Source: Pseudomonas sp. HR96
Lineage (GTDB): Bacteria > Pseudomonadota > Gammaproteobacteria > Pseudomonadales > Pseudomonadaceae
Assembly: GCF_034059295.1 (NCBI RefSeq)
Contig: NZ_CP139141.1
Coordinates: 2,587,001-2,651,000, forward strand
Reading direction: 5' to 3'
DNA length: 64,000 nucleotides
The notes under the pieces were generated by a model, which saw only the letters and a program-made list of their open reading frames with translations, did no database searches and was not told the origin of the DNA. Shown here one piece after another: positions 26,470 through 35,713 of this stretch (within the stretch, counting starts at the first letter, position 1; each line of letters starts with the position of its first letter). The translations under genes and the position numbers were made by a program.

Positions 26470-27744
26470 TCAAGGGGTGCCCTGGAAAAACCGACCCAGC
26501 CGGTAGGGCTCCACGGCCGGCACGCCCTGCCAGCCGGCCGTCGGCGTGGCCAGTCTGCCGACCATCTGCGCGGTCACCGCCGCCTGGGTCAACCCCAGGT
26601 GCTGGTGACCGAAGGCAAGCAGCACTTTGCCGTCGCACAGGCGGTCGATGACCGGCAGCGAATCGGGCAGCGATGGCCGAAAGCCCATCCACGGGCTGGC
26701 GCCCTCGCAGCTCAGGTCACGCTCGAACAAGCCTTGGCTGAGCCTGTGCAACTGCCACGCCCGCTGCATGTTGGCCGGGCGTTGCAAGCCGGCGAACTCC
26801 ACCGTGCCGGCCAGGCGCAGGCCGCCGCTCATGGGCGTCATGATGAAGCGACGTTCCAGCGAGGTGACGGCAAACGGCAGGCGTCCGGTTTCCTGGGGCA
26901 GCATCAGGTGATAGCCGCGCTCGGTTTCCAGTGGCACCGCCTTTCCCGTTAGTTGCCGTACCAGCGGCGCCGAGTGCGCCCCACAGGCCACCAGCACCTG
27001 CCTGGTCGTGAAGGGGCCGTCGGCGGTCATCAGGCTCACGCCGTCGGCGGTGACCTGCGCCCCCTCCACCCGTCGCTGCATAAACTGCACGCCCAGCGCG
27101 CCGGCAGCAGCGGCCATGGCCTGCACCACTTGGTACGGGTCGATGAAATGCCCGGTTTTTGCAAAGAACAGCCCGCCCTTGATGCGCGAGTGCAGCTGTG
27201 GCGCAGCGTCGCGCACGACGGCTGCGGGCCATAGCTCCACAGGCACCTGTTGCTCACCCATGCGTCCTTGCACAGCGGCGATCGCCCGCGCTGACTCGGC
27301 GTGCTCGAACACCAGCAGCGAACCGTCCAGCTTGAACAGATCAGCCTGCCCGATCGACTGCAGCAACTGCTGCCAGGCGCTCAAGCTGTTGTCGTTGAGT
27401 GCGCGCAAGCCCGCGACGGTGCGCTGCATCGGCGCCTCGCGCAGATTGCGCAACAGGCGCAGAAACCACGGCGCAGCCTGGGGCAGGTAGCGCCAGTCCA
27501 GGCGCAAGGGACCCAGGGGGTCGAGCAGCATGGCAGGCAGGCGCCTGAGAATCGAGGCATCGGCGATCGGAAACACCTGCTCGGTGGCCAGGTGCCCGGC
27601 GTTGCCGAACGAGGCGCCGCGCCCCGGCGGCTGCGGGTCGATCACCGTGACCTGCAGGCCCTGGCGCGCCAGCTGCAGGGCGCAGGCAACGCCGATCACG
27701 CCGGCACCGACCACGGCGATGTCGCAGTGAGTGGCCACCGGCAT
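26470..27744 (-). CDS. lhpB: D-hydroxyproline dehydrogenase-type FAD oxidoreductase
   Basis: A 424-residue DadA-like flavoenzyme. The FAD-binding GxGxxG is at the N terminus (IAVVGAGVIGVACALQLARQGLQVTVID), followed by RGASFGNAGHLA and the C-terminal GFRPSLPDSLPVI ... LAFGHQHLGLTQA of the DAO fold. Its start overlaps the lhpC stop by one base (TGATG), so it is translationally coupled to lhpC. In P. putida the single-subunit enzyme in this place oxidises cis-4-hydroxy-D-proline to pyrroline-4-hydroxy-2-carboxylate. Function rests on that context; D-amino-acid dehydrogenase of other specificity is the alternative. Confidence 0.8.
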   Translation of the reverse strand: MPVATHCDIAVVGAGVIGVACALQLARQGLQVTVIDPQPPGRGASFGNAGHLATEQVFPIADASILRRLPAMLLDPLGPLRLDWRYLPQAAPWFLRLLRNLREAPMQRTVAGLRALNDNSLSAWQQLLQSIGQADLFKLDGSLLVFEHAESARAIAAVQGRMGEQQVPVELWPAAVVRDAAPQLHSRIKGGLFFAKTGHFIDPYQVVQAMAAAAGALGVQFMQRRVEGAQVTADGVSLMTADGPFTTRQVLVACGAHSAPLVRQLTGKAVPLETERGYHLMLPQETGRLPFAVTSLERRFIMTPMSGGLRLAGTVEFAGLQRPANMQRAWQLHRLSQGLFERDLSCEGASPWMGFRPSLPDSLPVIDRLCDGKVLLAFGHQHLGLTQAAVTAQMVGRLATPTAGWQGVPAVEPYRLGRFFQGTP

Positions 27745-28685
27745 CAGCGCAGCGCTTCGGCCGACCAGTTGGCGTACCACTGGCGGAACAGCTGGTACTG
27801 ATTCTCGGCGTAGCGGCGCTGGGCATCGCTGAGCACGTCGCTGGCGTTGAAGTGCAGGCGATATTCCTGGTCGCCGTTGAGCACCATCAGGTACTTGTAA
27901 TACAGCACCAGGTCGCCGCCTTCGTCGAAGGAAGACAGCACTGCCAGCGCCGTTTCCAGCTCGCTGGCCTGGCGCCGCGCCTTGGCGTCGCCCTGGGCGG
28001 CCTGCCGACACAGCTCGACCAGCTGCAACACCTCGCGCGGCAGGGCGTTGCCGATGCCGGTGATTGCGCCGGTGGCGCCGCAGTTGACGAAACCGTGCAC
28101 GACCTGGGTGTCGACGCCGACCATCAGGGTCACCTCGTCATCGCCCGAGGTGATGTGCTCGGCGGCGTAGCGCAGGTCAGTGGCGCCGCCGAACTCCTTG
28201 AAGCCGATCAGGTTGCGATGCTCGCGGCGCAGTTCGAAGAACAGCTCGGCGCGGGTGGCGAAGCCGTAGTAGGGGCTGTTGTAGATGATCGCCGGCAGAT
28301 CGGGTGCCGCTTGCAGGATCGCGCTGAAGTGGGCCTTCTGGGCGGCGGCCGAGGTGCCCCGGGACAGCAGGCGCGGGATCACCATCAGGCCTTTGGCGCC
28401 GACCTTGGCCGCATGCGCGGCGTGGGCCACGGCTTCGGCGGAGTTGACCGCGCCGGTGCCGACGATGGTCGGGATGCCGGTCGCCACCAGGCGCGCCACG
28501 CCTTCCTGGCGCTGGGCCTGGCTGAGCAGCGGCCAGTCGCCCATGGAGCCGCAATAGACCACGGCGCTCATGCCCAGGTCGATCAGTTCGCGGGCCTTGG
28601 CCACCAGCGCGTCGAAATCCGGCTGGCGGTCGTCGGTGCAGGGCGTCATCAGGGCCGGGATGCAGCCGGTGAACACATTGCTCAT
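27744..28685 (-). CDS. lhpC: Pyrroline-4-hydroxy-2-carboxylate deaminase-type DapA-family protein
   Basis: A 313-residue TIM-barrel protein of the dihydrodipicolinate synthase/NAL family. The Schiff-base Lys is K163 in IGFKEFGGATD and the Tyr in IIYNSPYYG is conserved; the usual GTTGE carboxylate loop is replaced by CGSMGDW, as expected for the hydroxyproline-pathway deaminase that forms alpha-ketoglutarate semialdehyde. GAGGAG precedes the ATG. It lies between the epimerase gene and lhpB in one operon. Confidence 0.85.
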   Translation of the reverse strand: MSNVFTGCIPALMTPCTDDRQPDFDALVAKARELIDLGMSAVVYCGSMGDWPLLSQAQRQEGVARLVATGIPTIVGTGAVNSAEAVAHAAHAAKVGAKGLMVIPRLLSRGTSAAAQKAHFSAILQAAPDLPAIIYNSPYYGFATRAELFFELRREHRNLIGFKEFGGATDLRYAAEHITSGDDEVTLMVGVDTQVVHGFVNCGATGAITGIGNALPREVLQLVELCRQAAQGDAKARRQASELETALAVLSSFDEGGDLVLYYKYLMVLNGDQEYRLHFNASDVLSDAQRRYAENQYQLFRQWYANWSAEALR

Positions 28686-28724
28686 GGAAAGCTCCTCGCT
28701 AGGAATGAAAGGCAGGTACGGGGC

Positions 28725-29654
28725 TCAGATGCCCCAGGCAAAGGGATCCTGCTCGTCGATCAGCAGGGTGCTGTCGGCGGTAATGAAGGCGCGACCGGTG
28801 ATCAGCGGGCTGATCTGCCCGTCGCCGAGGCTCTGGTAGGTGCCGACGAACTGGCTGCCGGTGATGCTCGCCTGCACCCAGGGCTCACCCTCGGCCAGCT
28901 TGCCGTCGGCGGCCAGGCACGCCAGCTTGGCGCTGGTGCCGGTGCCACAGGGCGAGCGATCGTAGGCGCCACCGGGGCACATGACGAAGTTGCGGCTGTC
29001 GGCGCTGTCGTCGTCGGCAAACAATTCGATATGGTCGATCACCGCGCCGCCTTCGCCGGTGATGCCTTGCGCTTGCAGCGCCTGGAGCATCTGCCAGGTG
29101 AACTGGCTGAGGGCGGCGACGTTGTCCAGCTGCAGGGCCTGGCCATGCTCGGCCACCAGGAAGAACCAGTTGCCGCCCCAGGCGACGTCGCCCGTGACCT
29201 GGCCATGGCCTGGCACCTGCACCGCGACCTGTTGCCGGTAGCGCCAGGCCGGCACGTTGCGCAAGGTCACGTTGCCGTCCGGGTGCAGGGTGGCATCGAC
29301 CGGGCCCACCGGTGTGTCGATCTTGTGCACGCCGGGGCCGATCATGCCCAGGTGATGCAGGGAGGCGACCAGGCCGATGGTGCCGTGGCCGCACATGCCC
29401 AGGTAGCCGGCGTTGTTGAAGAAGATCACCCCGCACACGGCGTCCGCCGACAGCGGCGGGCAGTACAGGGCGCCGACCAGCACGTCGTTGCCACGCGGTT
29501 CGAGCAGGCAGGCGCGGCGCCATTGGTCATGCTCCTCGCGCAGCGCACCGAGCCGCTCGGCCATGGTCCGGCCGGGCAGCGCCGGAAAGCCCTTCATCAC
29601 CAGCCGGGTCGGCTCGCCGCCGGTGTGGGAATCGATAACGCGAACCTGCTTCAT
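28725..29654 (-). CDS. lhpA: 4-hydroxyproline 2-epimerase
   Basis: A 309-residue proline-racemase-fold enzyme interconverting trans-4-hydroxy-L-proline and cis-4-hydroxy-D-proline. The two catalytic cysteines are present: C88 in MCGHGTIG and about C236 in [13 protein letters not shown]; the N-terminal [12 protein letters not shown] is also characteristic. Two Cys residues, rather than a Thr replacement, exclude the 3-hydroxyproline dehydratase branch. It is the first gene of the lhpA-lhpC-lhpB operon and is divergent from the AraC-type regulator. Confidence 0.9.
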   Translation of the reverse strand: MKQVRVIDSHTGGEPTRLVMKGFPALPGRTMAERLGALREEHDQWRRACLLEPRGNDVLVGALYCPPLSADAVCGVIFFNNAGYLGMCGHGTIGLVASLHHLGMIGPGVHKIDTPVGPVDATLHPDGNVTLRNVPAWRYRQQVAVQVPGHGQVTGDVAWGGNWFFLVAEHGQALQLDNVAALSQFTWQMLQALQAQGITGEGGAVIDHIELFADDDSADSRNFVMCPGGAYDRSPCGTGTSAKLACLAADGKLAEGEPWVQASITGSQFVGTYQSLGDGQISPLITGRAFITADSTLLIDEQDPFAWGI

Positions 29655-29794
29655 GGTGCACCTGCCGTTGCCTCGGGACTGCTCACAGCCTGAGCTTCAC
29701 GGCGGCATTTTTATTGATGCCTTGCCACTGGCGCGATGACGAAATCGGCACAATGCTGTACATCTTCCCGCTCGCCCATCGATGGAGATCAACC

Positions 29795-30595
29795 ATGACC
29801 GCGCAGGCCATGACCCCGCAGGCGCTGGCCGCCCTGTGCGCCCCCGGCGCGCAGCCGGCCCCGGACAGCCTGGAGCAGTGGCTGGGCAACGTGGCGCTGT
29901 TGCTGCCGATGCTCGACCTGATCGGCAACGCCGCCATCTTCGTCAAGGACAGCCAGGCGCGCTACGTGCTGGCCAATCGCACCCTGGTGCAGCGCTGCGG
30001 CTTCAAGCAATTGCAGCCGCTGCTGGGCAAGACCAGCGCCGAGATCTTTCCGGCGCAGCTGGGTTCGGCCTACACCGAGCAGGACCGCCAGGTACTGGAG
30101 CAGGGCCTGGTGCTGGAAGATCAGCTGGAGTTGCATCTGTATGGCAGCCGCGAGCCGGGCTGGTGCCTGACCCACAAGCGCCCGCTGTACGACCGCAGCG
30201 CCCGCATCATCGGCCTGGTAGGTATTTCCCTCGATTTGCACGCCGCCAGTGACAGCCACCCGGCCTACCAACGCCTGGCCGCCGTCGACGACTACATTGC
30301 CCGCCACTTCCAGCAGCGCATCGCCCTGAGCGAGTTGACCGCCATCGCCGGCTGCTCGGTGGCGCAGCTGGAGCGGTACTGCAAGCGGGTGTTCCAGCTG
30401 ACCCCACGGCAGATGATCCAGAAGGCGCGCCTGGGTCATGCACACCGCCTGCTGCTGTCCAGCGTGCCGGTCACCGAGGTGGCGCTGCAGTGCGGCTACA
30501 CCGACCACAGTGCCTTCAGCCGGCAGTTCAAGAGCCTGACCGGGCTGACCCCACGGCAGTATCGGCAGGCGGCCGCAGGCTCTGCGCCTGCCTGA
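29795..30595 (+). CDS. lhpR: AraC family regulator of the hydroxyproline genes (PAS-HTH)
   Basis: A 266-residue regulator. Residues 35-155 form a PAS-like sensor (LIGNAAIFVKDSQARYVLANRTLVQRCG ... RPLYDRSARIIGLVGISLDL), and the C-terminal 100 residues are a double helix-turn-helix (LSELTAIAGCSVAQLERYCKRVFQLTP ... VTEVALQCGYTDHSAFSRQFKSLTGLTP). A GGAG supports ATG 29795. It diverges from lhpA across 140 bp, as in P. putida lhp loci. Its last 68 bp overlap the convergent LysR gene. Confidence 0.85.
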   Translation: MTAQAMTPQALAALCAPGAQPAPDSLEQWLGNVALLLPMLDLIGNAAIFVKDSQARYVLANRTLVQRCGFKQLQPLLGKTSAEIFPAQLGSAYTEQDRQVLEQGLVLEDQLELHLYGSREPGWCLTHKRPLYDRSARIIGLVGISLDLHAASDSHPAYQRLAAVDDYIARHFQQRIALSELTAIAGCSVAQLERYCKRVFQLTPRQMIQKARLGHAHRLLLSSVPVTEVALQCGYTDHSAFSRQFKSLTGLTPRQYRQAAAGSAPA

Positions 30596-31487
30596 CCAGC
30601 CAGTCGTGCACGGCGCGCCGGGCGGGGTTGCGCAGGGCATCCTCACGGTAGGCGATGACGTATTTCTTGCGGGCGGCGATGGGCGCGCCGAAGGGGATGA
30701 GCAGGGCGCCACGCTGCAGCTCGTCGGTGATCAGGCTCTGCCGGGCGATGGCCACGCCCATGCCCATGATCGCCGCCTCGATGGTCAGGTGGTTGCGGTT
30801 GAAGGTGTGGCCGCGGCGCACGTCGATACCCCGCGCGCCGATGGCGCTGAGGTAGAACTCCCATTCGGCGTATTCGTAACTGCCGCGCCAGGCGGTGATG
30901 TCGTGCAGCACCGGGTAGTGCACCAGTTGTTCAGGGCCGTCGAGCGGCACGTCGGCGCGCAGCAGGCGCGGCGAACACACCGGGAACAGCCGTTCTTCCA
31001 GCAGCGAGGTGCTGGACAGGCCCGGGTAGCTGCCGTCGTTGAGGTCGATGGCCAGGTCGAAGTCGTCGTCACGCAGCGAGCCGCTGCTGTCTTCGGCGAT
31101 GATCCGCAGTTGCAGGTCCGGGAAGGCCTGCTCCAGCGCCGGCAGGCGCGGCATCAGCCATTTCTGCAGGAACGAGGGAATGCAGCGCAGCTTGAACACC
31201 CCGCCGATCCGCCCGGAGTGCAGCAGGCGCAGCTCATCGTCGATGCGGCTGTGCACTTCGTTGGCGACGATCGCCAGGCGCTGGCCTTCGGCGGTCAGCT
31301 CCAGGCCGCGGCCGACCCGCAGGAACAGGGCAAAGCCGAGTTTCTCCTCGAGTTGCTTGATCTGCTGGCTGATGGCGCCGGGGGTGACGTGCAGTTCGTC
31401 GGCGCAACGGGTAAACGACATATGCCGCGCGGCGCAGGCGAAAACCTGCAGCCAGGCGTGCATCTGGGCGGTAAGGATACGGCTCAT
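30528..31487 (-). CDS. LysR family transcriptional regulator (GcvA-like)
   Basis: A 319-residue regulator. The N-terminal helix-turn-helix (LQVFACAARHMSFTRCADELHVTPGAISQQIKQLEEKLGFALFLRVGRGLELTAEGQRL) is of the GcvA subgroup, followed by a periplasmic-binding-protein-like effector domain. The start at ATG 31487 gives the family N terminus but lacks a clear ribosome-binding site. Its 3' end overlaps lhpR by 68 bp in opposite sense. It is on the same strand as gudD, which lies upstream of it behind a strong hairpin, so it is probably transcribed on its own. Its target is unknown. Confidence 0.82.
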   Translation of the reverse strand: MSRILTAQMHAWLQVFACAARHMSFTRCADELHVTPGAISQQIKQLEEKLGFALFLRVGRGLELTAEGQRLAIVANEVHSRIDDELRLLHSGRIGGVFKLRCIPSFLQKWLMPRLPALEQAFPDLQLRIIAEDSSGSLRDDDFDLAIDLNDGSYPGLSSTSLLEERLFPVCSPRLLRADVPLDGPEQLVHYPVLHDITAWRGSYEYAEWEFYLSAIGARGIDVRRGHTFNRNHLTIEAAIMGMGVAIARQSLITDELQRGALLIPFGAPIAARKKYVIAYREDALRNPARRAVHDWLVRQAQSLRPPADTAVGSARSGS

Positions 31488-31597
31488 GGAACGCAGGGCC
31501 CTGTGAAAGCTGAGGGGCCATAGTAGCGTCATGCAGGGGTGATGTGGACCCGGCAAGCTCCTCATCGTCTTCCTGGATCGAACCGGCCTGGCGGCCT

Positions 31598-31647
31598 TTG
31601 AGGGCTGTACCCCCTCCCACCGGCGTGGGAGGGGGTACAGCCCTCAA
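31598..31647. repeat. Perfect 23-bp-arm hairpin (REP-type)
   Basis: TTGAGGGCTGTACCCCCTCC... and its exact inverse flank a CGGC tetraloop, with arms of 23 bp and no mismatch. The flank AACCGGCCTGGCGGCC matches the outer arm of the 10-13 kb REPINs. It lies between gudD and the LysR gene. Confidence 0.8.
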
Positions 31648-31680
31648 CTATTGCTTCGGGCAGAGCCTCAAAGAGGATGC

Positions 31681-33033
31681 CTAGCGCACCAGGCAAGGGT
31701 TCTTGTTATCGAACTTCCACCCGGGAATCAGGAACTGCATCGCCACGCTGTCATCGCGCGCGCCCAGGCCCATGCCCTTGTACAGCTCGTGGGCCTTGGC
31801 CACCGCGTCCATGTCGATGTCCACGCCCAGGCCAGGCTTGGCCGGGACCTGCACCAGGCCGCCGACGATCTGCAGCGGCTCCTTCGTCAGGCGCTGGCCG
31901 TCCTGCCAGATCCAGTGGGTGTCGATGGCGGTGATTTCGCCCGGCGCCGCCGCGGCGACCTGGGTGAACATGGCCAGCGAGATGTCGAAGTGATTGTTGG
32001 AATGCGATCCCCAGGTCAGGCCCCACTCGTGGCACATCTGGGCTACGCGCACCGAGCCCTGCATGGTCCAGAAGTGCGGGTCGGCCAGCGGGATGTCCAC
32101 CGATTGCAGCTGGATGGCGTGGCCCATCTCGCGCCAGTCGGTGGCGATCATGTTGGTGGCGGTGGGCAGGCCGGTGGCGCGACGAAATTCGGCCATGACC
32201 TCGCGGCCCGAGTAGCCGTTCTCCGCGCCGCAGGGGTCTTCGGCGTAGGCCAGCACGTGATGCTGGTCGCGGCACAGGCCGATGGCTTCCTTGAGCGACC
32301 AGGCGCCGTTGGGGTCCAGGGTGATGCGTGCATCGGGGAAGCGCTCGGCCAGCGCCGTCACCGCTTCGATCTCTTCGCCGCCGCGCAGCACGCCGCCCTT
32401 GAGCTTGAAGTCGTTGAAGCCGTAGCGGGCCTTGGCCGCCTCGGCCAGGCGCACCACTGCCTCGGGGGTCAGCGCCTTCTCGTGGCGCAGGCGGGTCCAG
32501 TCGTCGCTGGCGTCGGCCTCGCTGCGGTAGGCCAGGTCGGTCTGCTGGCGGTCACCCACATAGAACAGATAGCCAAGCATCTTCACCGCGTCGCGCTGCT
32601 GGCCTTCACCGAGCAGGGCCGCCACCGGCACCTCCAGGAACTGCCCGAGCAGGTCGAGCAGCGCCGCTTCCATGGCGGTCACGGCGTGGATGGTGATGCG
32701 CAGGTCGAAGGTCTGCAGGCCTCGGCCGGCGGCATCACGGGCGGCGAAAGTGCTGCGCATGGCATTGAGCACGCTCTGGTACTGGCCGATGGACTTGCCC
32801 ACCACCAGGCCGCGGGCGTCTTCCAGGGTTTCGCGAATACGCTCGCCACCTGGAACCTCACCGACGCCGGTGCGCCCGGCGCTGTCCTTGAGGATGACGA
32901 TGTTGCGGGTGAAGAACGGGCCATGGGCGCCGCTGAGGTTGAGCAGCATGCTGTCATGGCCAGCCACCGGGATGACCTGCAGGCTGGTGATGACCGGGGC
33001 CTTGGCGGCGTGGTGCTGAAGTTCGCTGTTCAT
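31681..33033 (-). CDS. gudD: Glucarate dehydratase
   Basis: A 450-residue enolase-superfamily enzyme dehydrating D-glucarate to 5-keto-4-deoxy-glucarate. The catalytic elements are visible: the KxK base in FKLKGG (about residue 213), metal ligands in LDPNGAW, EDPC and the ATNMIATDW segment, and the His of [10 protein letters not shown]. The ending [12 protein letters not shown] is characteristic of GudD. AAGGA precedes the ATG. An MFS transporter lies 38 bp upstream on the same strand, so the two form an aldarate uptake/catabolism unit. Confidence 0.92.
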   Translation of the reverse strand: MNSELQHHAAKAPVITSLQVIPVAGHDSMLLNLSGAHGPFFTRNIVILKDSAGRTGVGEVPGGERIRETLEDARGLVVGKSIGQYQSVLNAMRSTFAARDAAGRGLQTFDLRITIHAVTAMEAALLDLLGQFLEVPVAALLGEGQQRDAVKMLGYLFYVGDRQQTDLAYRSEADASDDWTRLRHEKALTPEAVVRLAEAAKARYGFNDFKLKGGVLRGGEEIEAVTALAERFPDARITLDPNGAWSLKEAIGLCRDQHHVLAYAEDPCGAENGYSGREVMAEFRRATGLPTATNMIATDWREMGHAIQLQSVDIPLADPHFWTMQGSVRVAQMCHEWGLTWGSHSNNHFDISLAMFTQVAAAAPGEITAIDTHWIWQDGQRLTKEPLQIVGGLVQVPAKPGLGVDIDMDAVAKAHELYKGMGLGARDDSVAMQFLIPGWKFDNKNPCLVR

Positions 33034-33071
33034 GGTCTTGTCCTTGTTGTTGTAGTCGGGAATGGTCGTGG

Positions 33072-34412
33072 TCAGGAATGCGCGGTGACCGGCTGGGCGT
33101 CGCTGCCCGCCGGCGTGCCGGACTTGGGCAGGGTGCGTGCGAAGAACACCAGGATGGCCGCCAGCACCGAGGTCCCGGCCAGGCCGTAGAGGCCGCCCTG
33201 GATGGAGCCGGTGGTCTGTTCGAGAAAACCGAATGTGGCCGGGGCGAAGAAGCCGCCGAGGTTGCCGACCGAATTGATCAGGGCGATCACCGCTGCGGCG
33301 ATGCGCGCGTCCAGGTAACCCTGGGGAATGGGCCAGAACAGCGCCGACGCCGACTTGAAGCCGATGGCGGCGAAACAGATGGCGACGAAGGCGAAGACCG
33401 GCCCGCCGGTGGTCGACAGGAACATGCCCAGCGCTGCGATCAGCAGGGTGCCGGCGACCCAGGCCTGCTGGAAGCGGAACTTGCCGGACAAGGTGGCGAA
33501 CGCGTACATGGCGATGATCGAGATCAGCCAGGGGATGGAGTTGTAGAAGCCGACCTGCATGTCGGACAGGTCACCCATCTTCTTGATGATGCTCGGCAGC
33601 CAGAACGTCGCGGCATAGATGGTCAGCTGGATGCAGAAATACAACACGCAGAACAGCAGGATCTGTCGGTCCTTGAGCAGCCGGCCCAGGCTCGGCTTGA
33701 CCGTCTGCACCGCGTCGCGCGCCTGCTGCTCGCGCTCGATCTCGCCCACCAGGGCGCGCTGTTCCTCACCGCTCAGCCATTTCGCGTCCTGGGGCCTGGA
33801 ATCGAGCCAGAACCACACGAACACACACAGCAGCACCGAGGCCAGGCCTTCGATCAGGTACATCCATTGCCAGCCGTGCAGGCCCAGCCCGCTGATCTGC
33901 AGCAGGGCACCGGACAAGGGCCCGGAGATCAGCGAGGCGAAGGCCGACCCGCTGAGAAAGATGGCGATCGCCTTGCCGCGCTCGACACCGGGCAGCCAGC
34001 GGGTGAAGTAATAGATGACGCCGGGGAAAAACCCGGCCTCGGCGACGCCCAGCAGAAAGCGCAGCACATAGAACTGGGTCTCGCTCTGGATGAACGCCAT
34101 CAGGGTGGCGGTGATACCCCAGGTGAACATGATGCGAGTCAGCCACAGCCGCGCGCCGACTTTTTGCAGGAGGATGTTGGACGGCACTTCGAACAGCGCA
34201 TAGCCGATGAAGAACAGCCCTGCGCCAAAGCCGTAGGCTGCGGCGCCGATGCCCAGGTCATGCTCCATGTGCGAACGGACGAAGCCGATGTTGACCCGGT
34301 CGATGTAATTGACGATGAACATGATGACGAACAGCGGCAGGACATGCCGTTTGACCTTGGCGACGGCGCGGGCCAGGGTCGAGTCGTCGGCCACAGGGGT
34401 GGATGTGCTCAA
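33072..34412 (-). CDS. MFS transporter, anion:cation symporter family
   Basis: A 446-residue, 12-helix permease. The start is a TTG at 34412, read as Met, with GGGAG 8 bp upstream. ACS-family features are [40 protein letters not shown] and [22 protein letters not shown]. It belongs to the tartrate/galactonate/phthalate group rather than the GudP subgroup, but its position just upstream of gudD suggests an aldarate substrate. Confidence 0.85.
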   Translation of the reverse strand: MSTSTPVADDSTLARAVAKVKRHVLPLFVIMFIVNYIDRVNIGFVRSHMEHDLGIGAAAYGFGAGLFFIGYALFEVPSNILLQKVGARLWLTRIMFTWGITATLMAFIQSETQFYVLRFLLGVAEAGFFPGVIYYFTRWLPGVERGKAIAIFLSGSAFASLISGPLSGALLQISGLGLHGWQWMYLIEGLASVLLCVFVWFWLDSRPQDAKWLSGEEQRALVGEIEREQQARDAVQTVKPSLGRLLKDRQILLFCVLYFCIQLTIYAATFWLPSIIKKMGDLSDMQVGFYNSIPWLISIIAMYAFATLSGKFRFQQAWVAGTLLIAALGMFLSTTGGPVFAFVAICFAAIGFKSASALFWPIPQGYLDARIAAAVIALINSVGNLGGFFAPATFGFLEQTTGSIQGGLYGLAGTSVLAAILVFFARTLPKSGTPAGSDAQPVTAHS

Positions 34413-34602
34413 GATGCTGACTCCCGATCATTGTTTTTTTAGGCGGGGAACGGCTTTGCCAGCCGCTGTTGCCAGTCATCATACAAGTGCATATCGAATG
34501 GTCGCAATGGCCTTTCTCATGATTTTTTCCATTGGCCATTGGGTTTTTTAGAACCGTGCCCCGCTACAGCGGCGTTTCCGGGGGGCGCGACTATTGTGGT
34601 TG

Positions 34603-35532
34603 TCAGACGTGTATCGCGCCTGTCCTGCCCCCTGACTCATGGCCGCCGTAATCCGCCAGGAACGCTTCGGCCATCGCCACGAAAGGCGCCAGCACCGGGT
34701 TGTCGTTGTTCTGCCGCCAGGCCATGTACAGCTCGGCCTGTGGCTGCGCATCCGCCAGCGGGCGAAACGCCAGCTGGCCTGGATACAGCTCGCGGGCAGC
34801 GCTCGGCACGATGGCCAGGCCCAGGCCAGCGCGTACCATGCTCAATACCGAGTGGGTCTGGCCAAGGTAGTACGCGTAGCGCGGCGTCACTCCGGCCACG
34901 GCGAACAGCCCGGCAATGCAGTCGTAGAAATAGCGGCCCGCCTCGGGTGAGTACATGACGAAAGGCTGCTGGTCGAGGTCGCTGATGGCGATCTGTGTGC
35001 GTGCCGCCAGCGGGTGCCCGAGGGCCATGGCCACCAGCAGCGGCTCGCGGCTGACGCAGCGGTATTGCAGGCCGACACCGCCGACCGCGCGGCGGACCAG
35101 GCCCAGGTCGATCATGCTCGCGGCCAGGGCCTCCATCTGCTCGCCGGACACCAGCTCATGCATGTCCACCTGCACGTCCGGCAGCTGCCGGGCCGCCTGC
35201 CCGAGCAGGGCGGGGACCATGGCGTAGCCGCTGACCGCCGTGAAACCCAGCGCCAGCCGGCCGGCTTCGCCACGGGCCAGGCGCCGGGCCGAGTTGCCGG
35301 CCTGTTCGGTGTAGCTGAGCACGTGCCGGGCGTCGCGCAAAAAATGCTGGCCGGCCACGGTGAGGCTCACCTGGCGGTTGCTGCGCTCGAGCAGGGTCAC
35401 TCCCAGGGAGCGCTCCAGCAGCTGGATCTGCCGGCTCAGCGGCGGCTGGGTCATGAACAGGCGGCGGGCGGCACGGCCAAAATGCAGCTCCTCGGCGACC
35501 ATGACGAAACAACGCAATTGCTGCAGTTCCAC
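34603..35532 (-). CDS. LysR family transcriptional regulator
   Basis: A 309-residue regulator: ELQQLRCFVMVAEELHFGRAARRLFMTQPPLSRQIQLLERSLGV is a BenM/CatM-like helix-turn-helix. The effector domain has the GFTAVSGYAMVPALL start and the MVRAGLGLAIVPSAA end typical of that group. Two GTG codons are possible starts (35541 and 35532); the second is preferred because GGGGAG sits 9 bp before it but touches the first. It diverges from gudP over 181 bp containing a 17-bp palindrome, so it probably controls the transporter in response to glucarate or galactarate. Confidence 0.82.
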   Translation of the reverse strand: MELQQLRCFVMVAEELHFGRAARRLFMTQPPLSRQIQLLERSLGVTLLERSNRQVSLTVAGQHFLRDARHVLSYTEQAGNSARRLARGEAGRLALGFTAVSGYAMVPALLGQAARQLPDVQVDMHELVSGEQMEALAASMIDLGLVRRAVGGVGLQYRCVSREPLLVAMALGHPLAARTQIAISDLDQQPFVMYSPEAGRYFYDCIAGLFAVAGVTPRYAYYLGQTHSVLSMVRAGLGLAIVPSAARELYPGQLAFRPLADAQPQAELYMAWRQNNDNPVLAPFVAMAEAFLADYGGHESGGRTGAIHV

Positions 35533-35560
35533 GCGCGGCACTCCCCGGTTTCAGCGGCAC

Positions 35561-35577
35561 GATTCAATTGTTGAATC
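35561..35577. promoter_or_regulatory. LysR-type binding site candidate in the LysR/gudP intergenic region
   Basis: GATTCAA-TTG-TTGAATC is a perfect 7-bp inverted repeat; a third half-site (GATTCATTAA) follows at 35582. A repeated half-site pattern within a divergent promoter is usual for LysR regulators. Confidence 0.5.
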
Positions 35578-35713
35578 GAACGATTCATTAACTGTGCTGG
35601 ACCGGCATCGTTGCATTTTTTACATTGTGAGGACAGCAGTCATCATACATCTGCTGGCAGCATGGCCCCCATTCCAACAATAAAGCCTTCCTCGATGAAG
35701 GCCGGAGAGCCAC

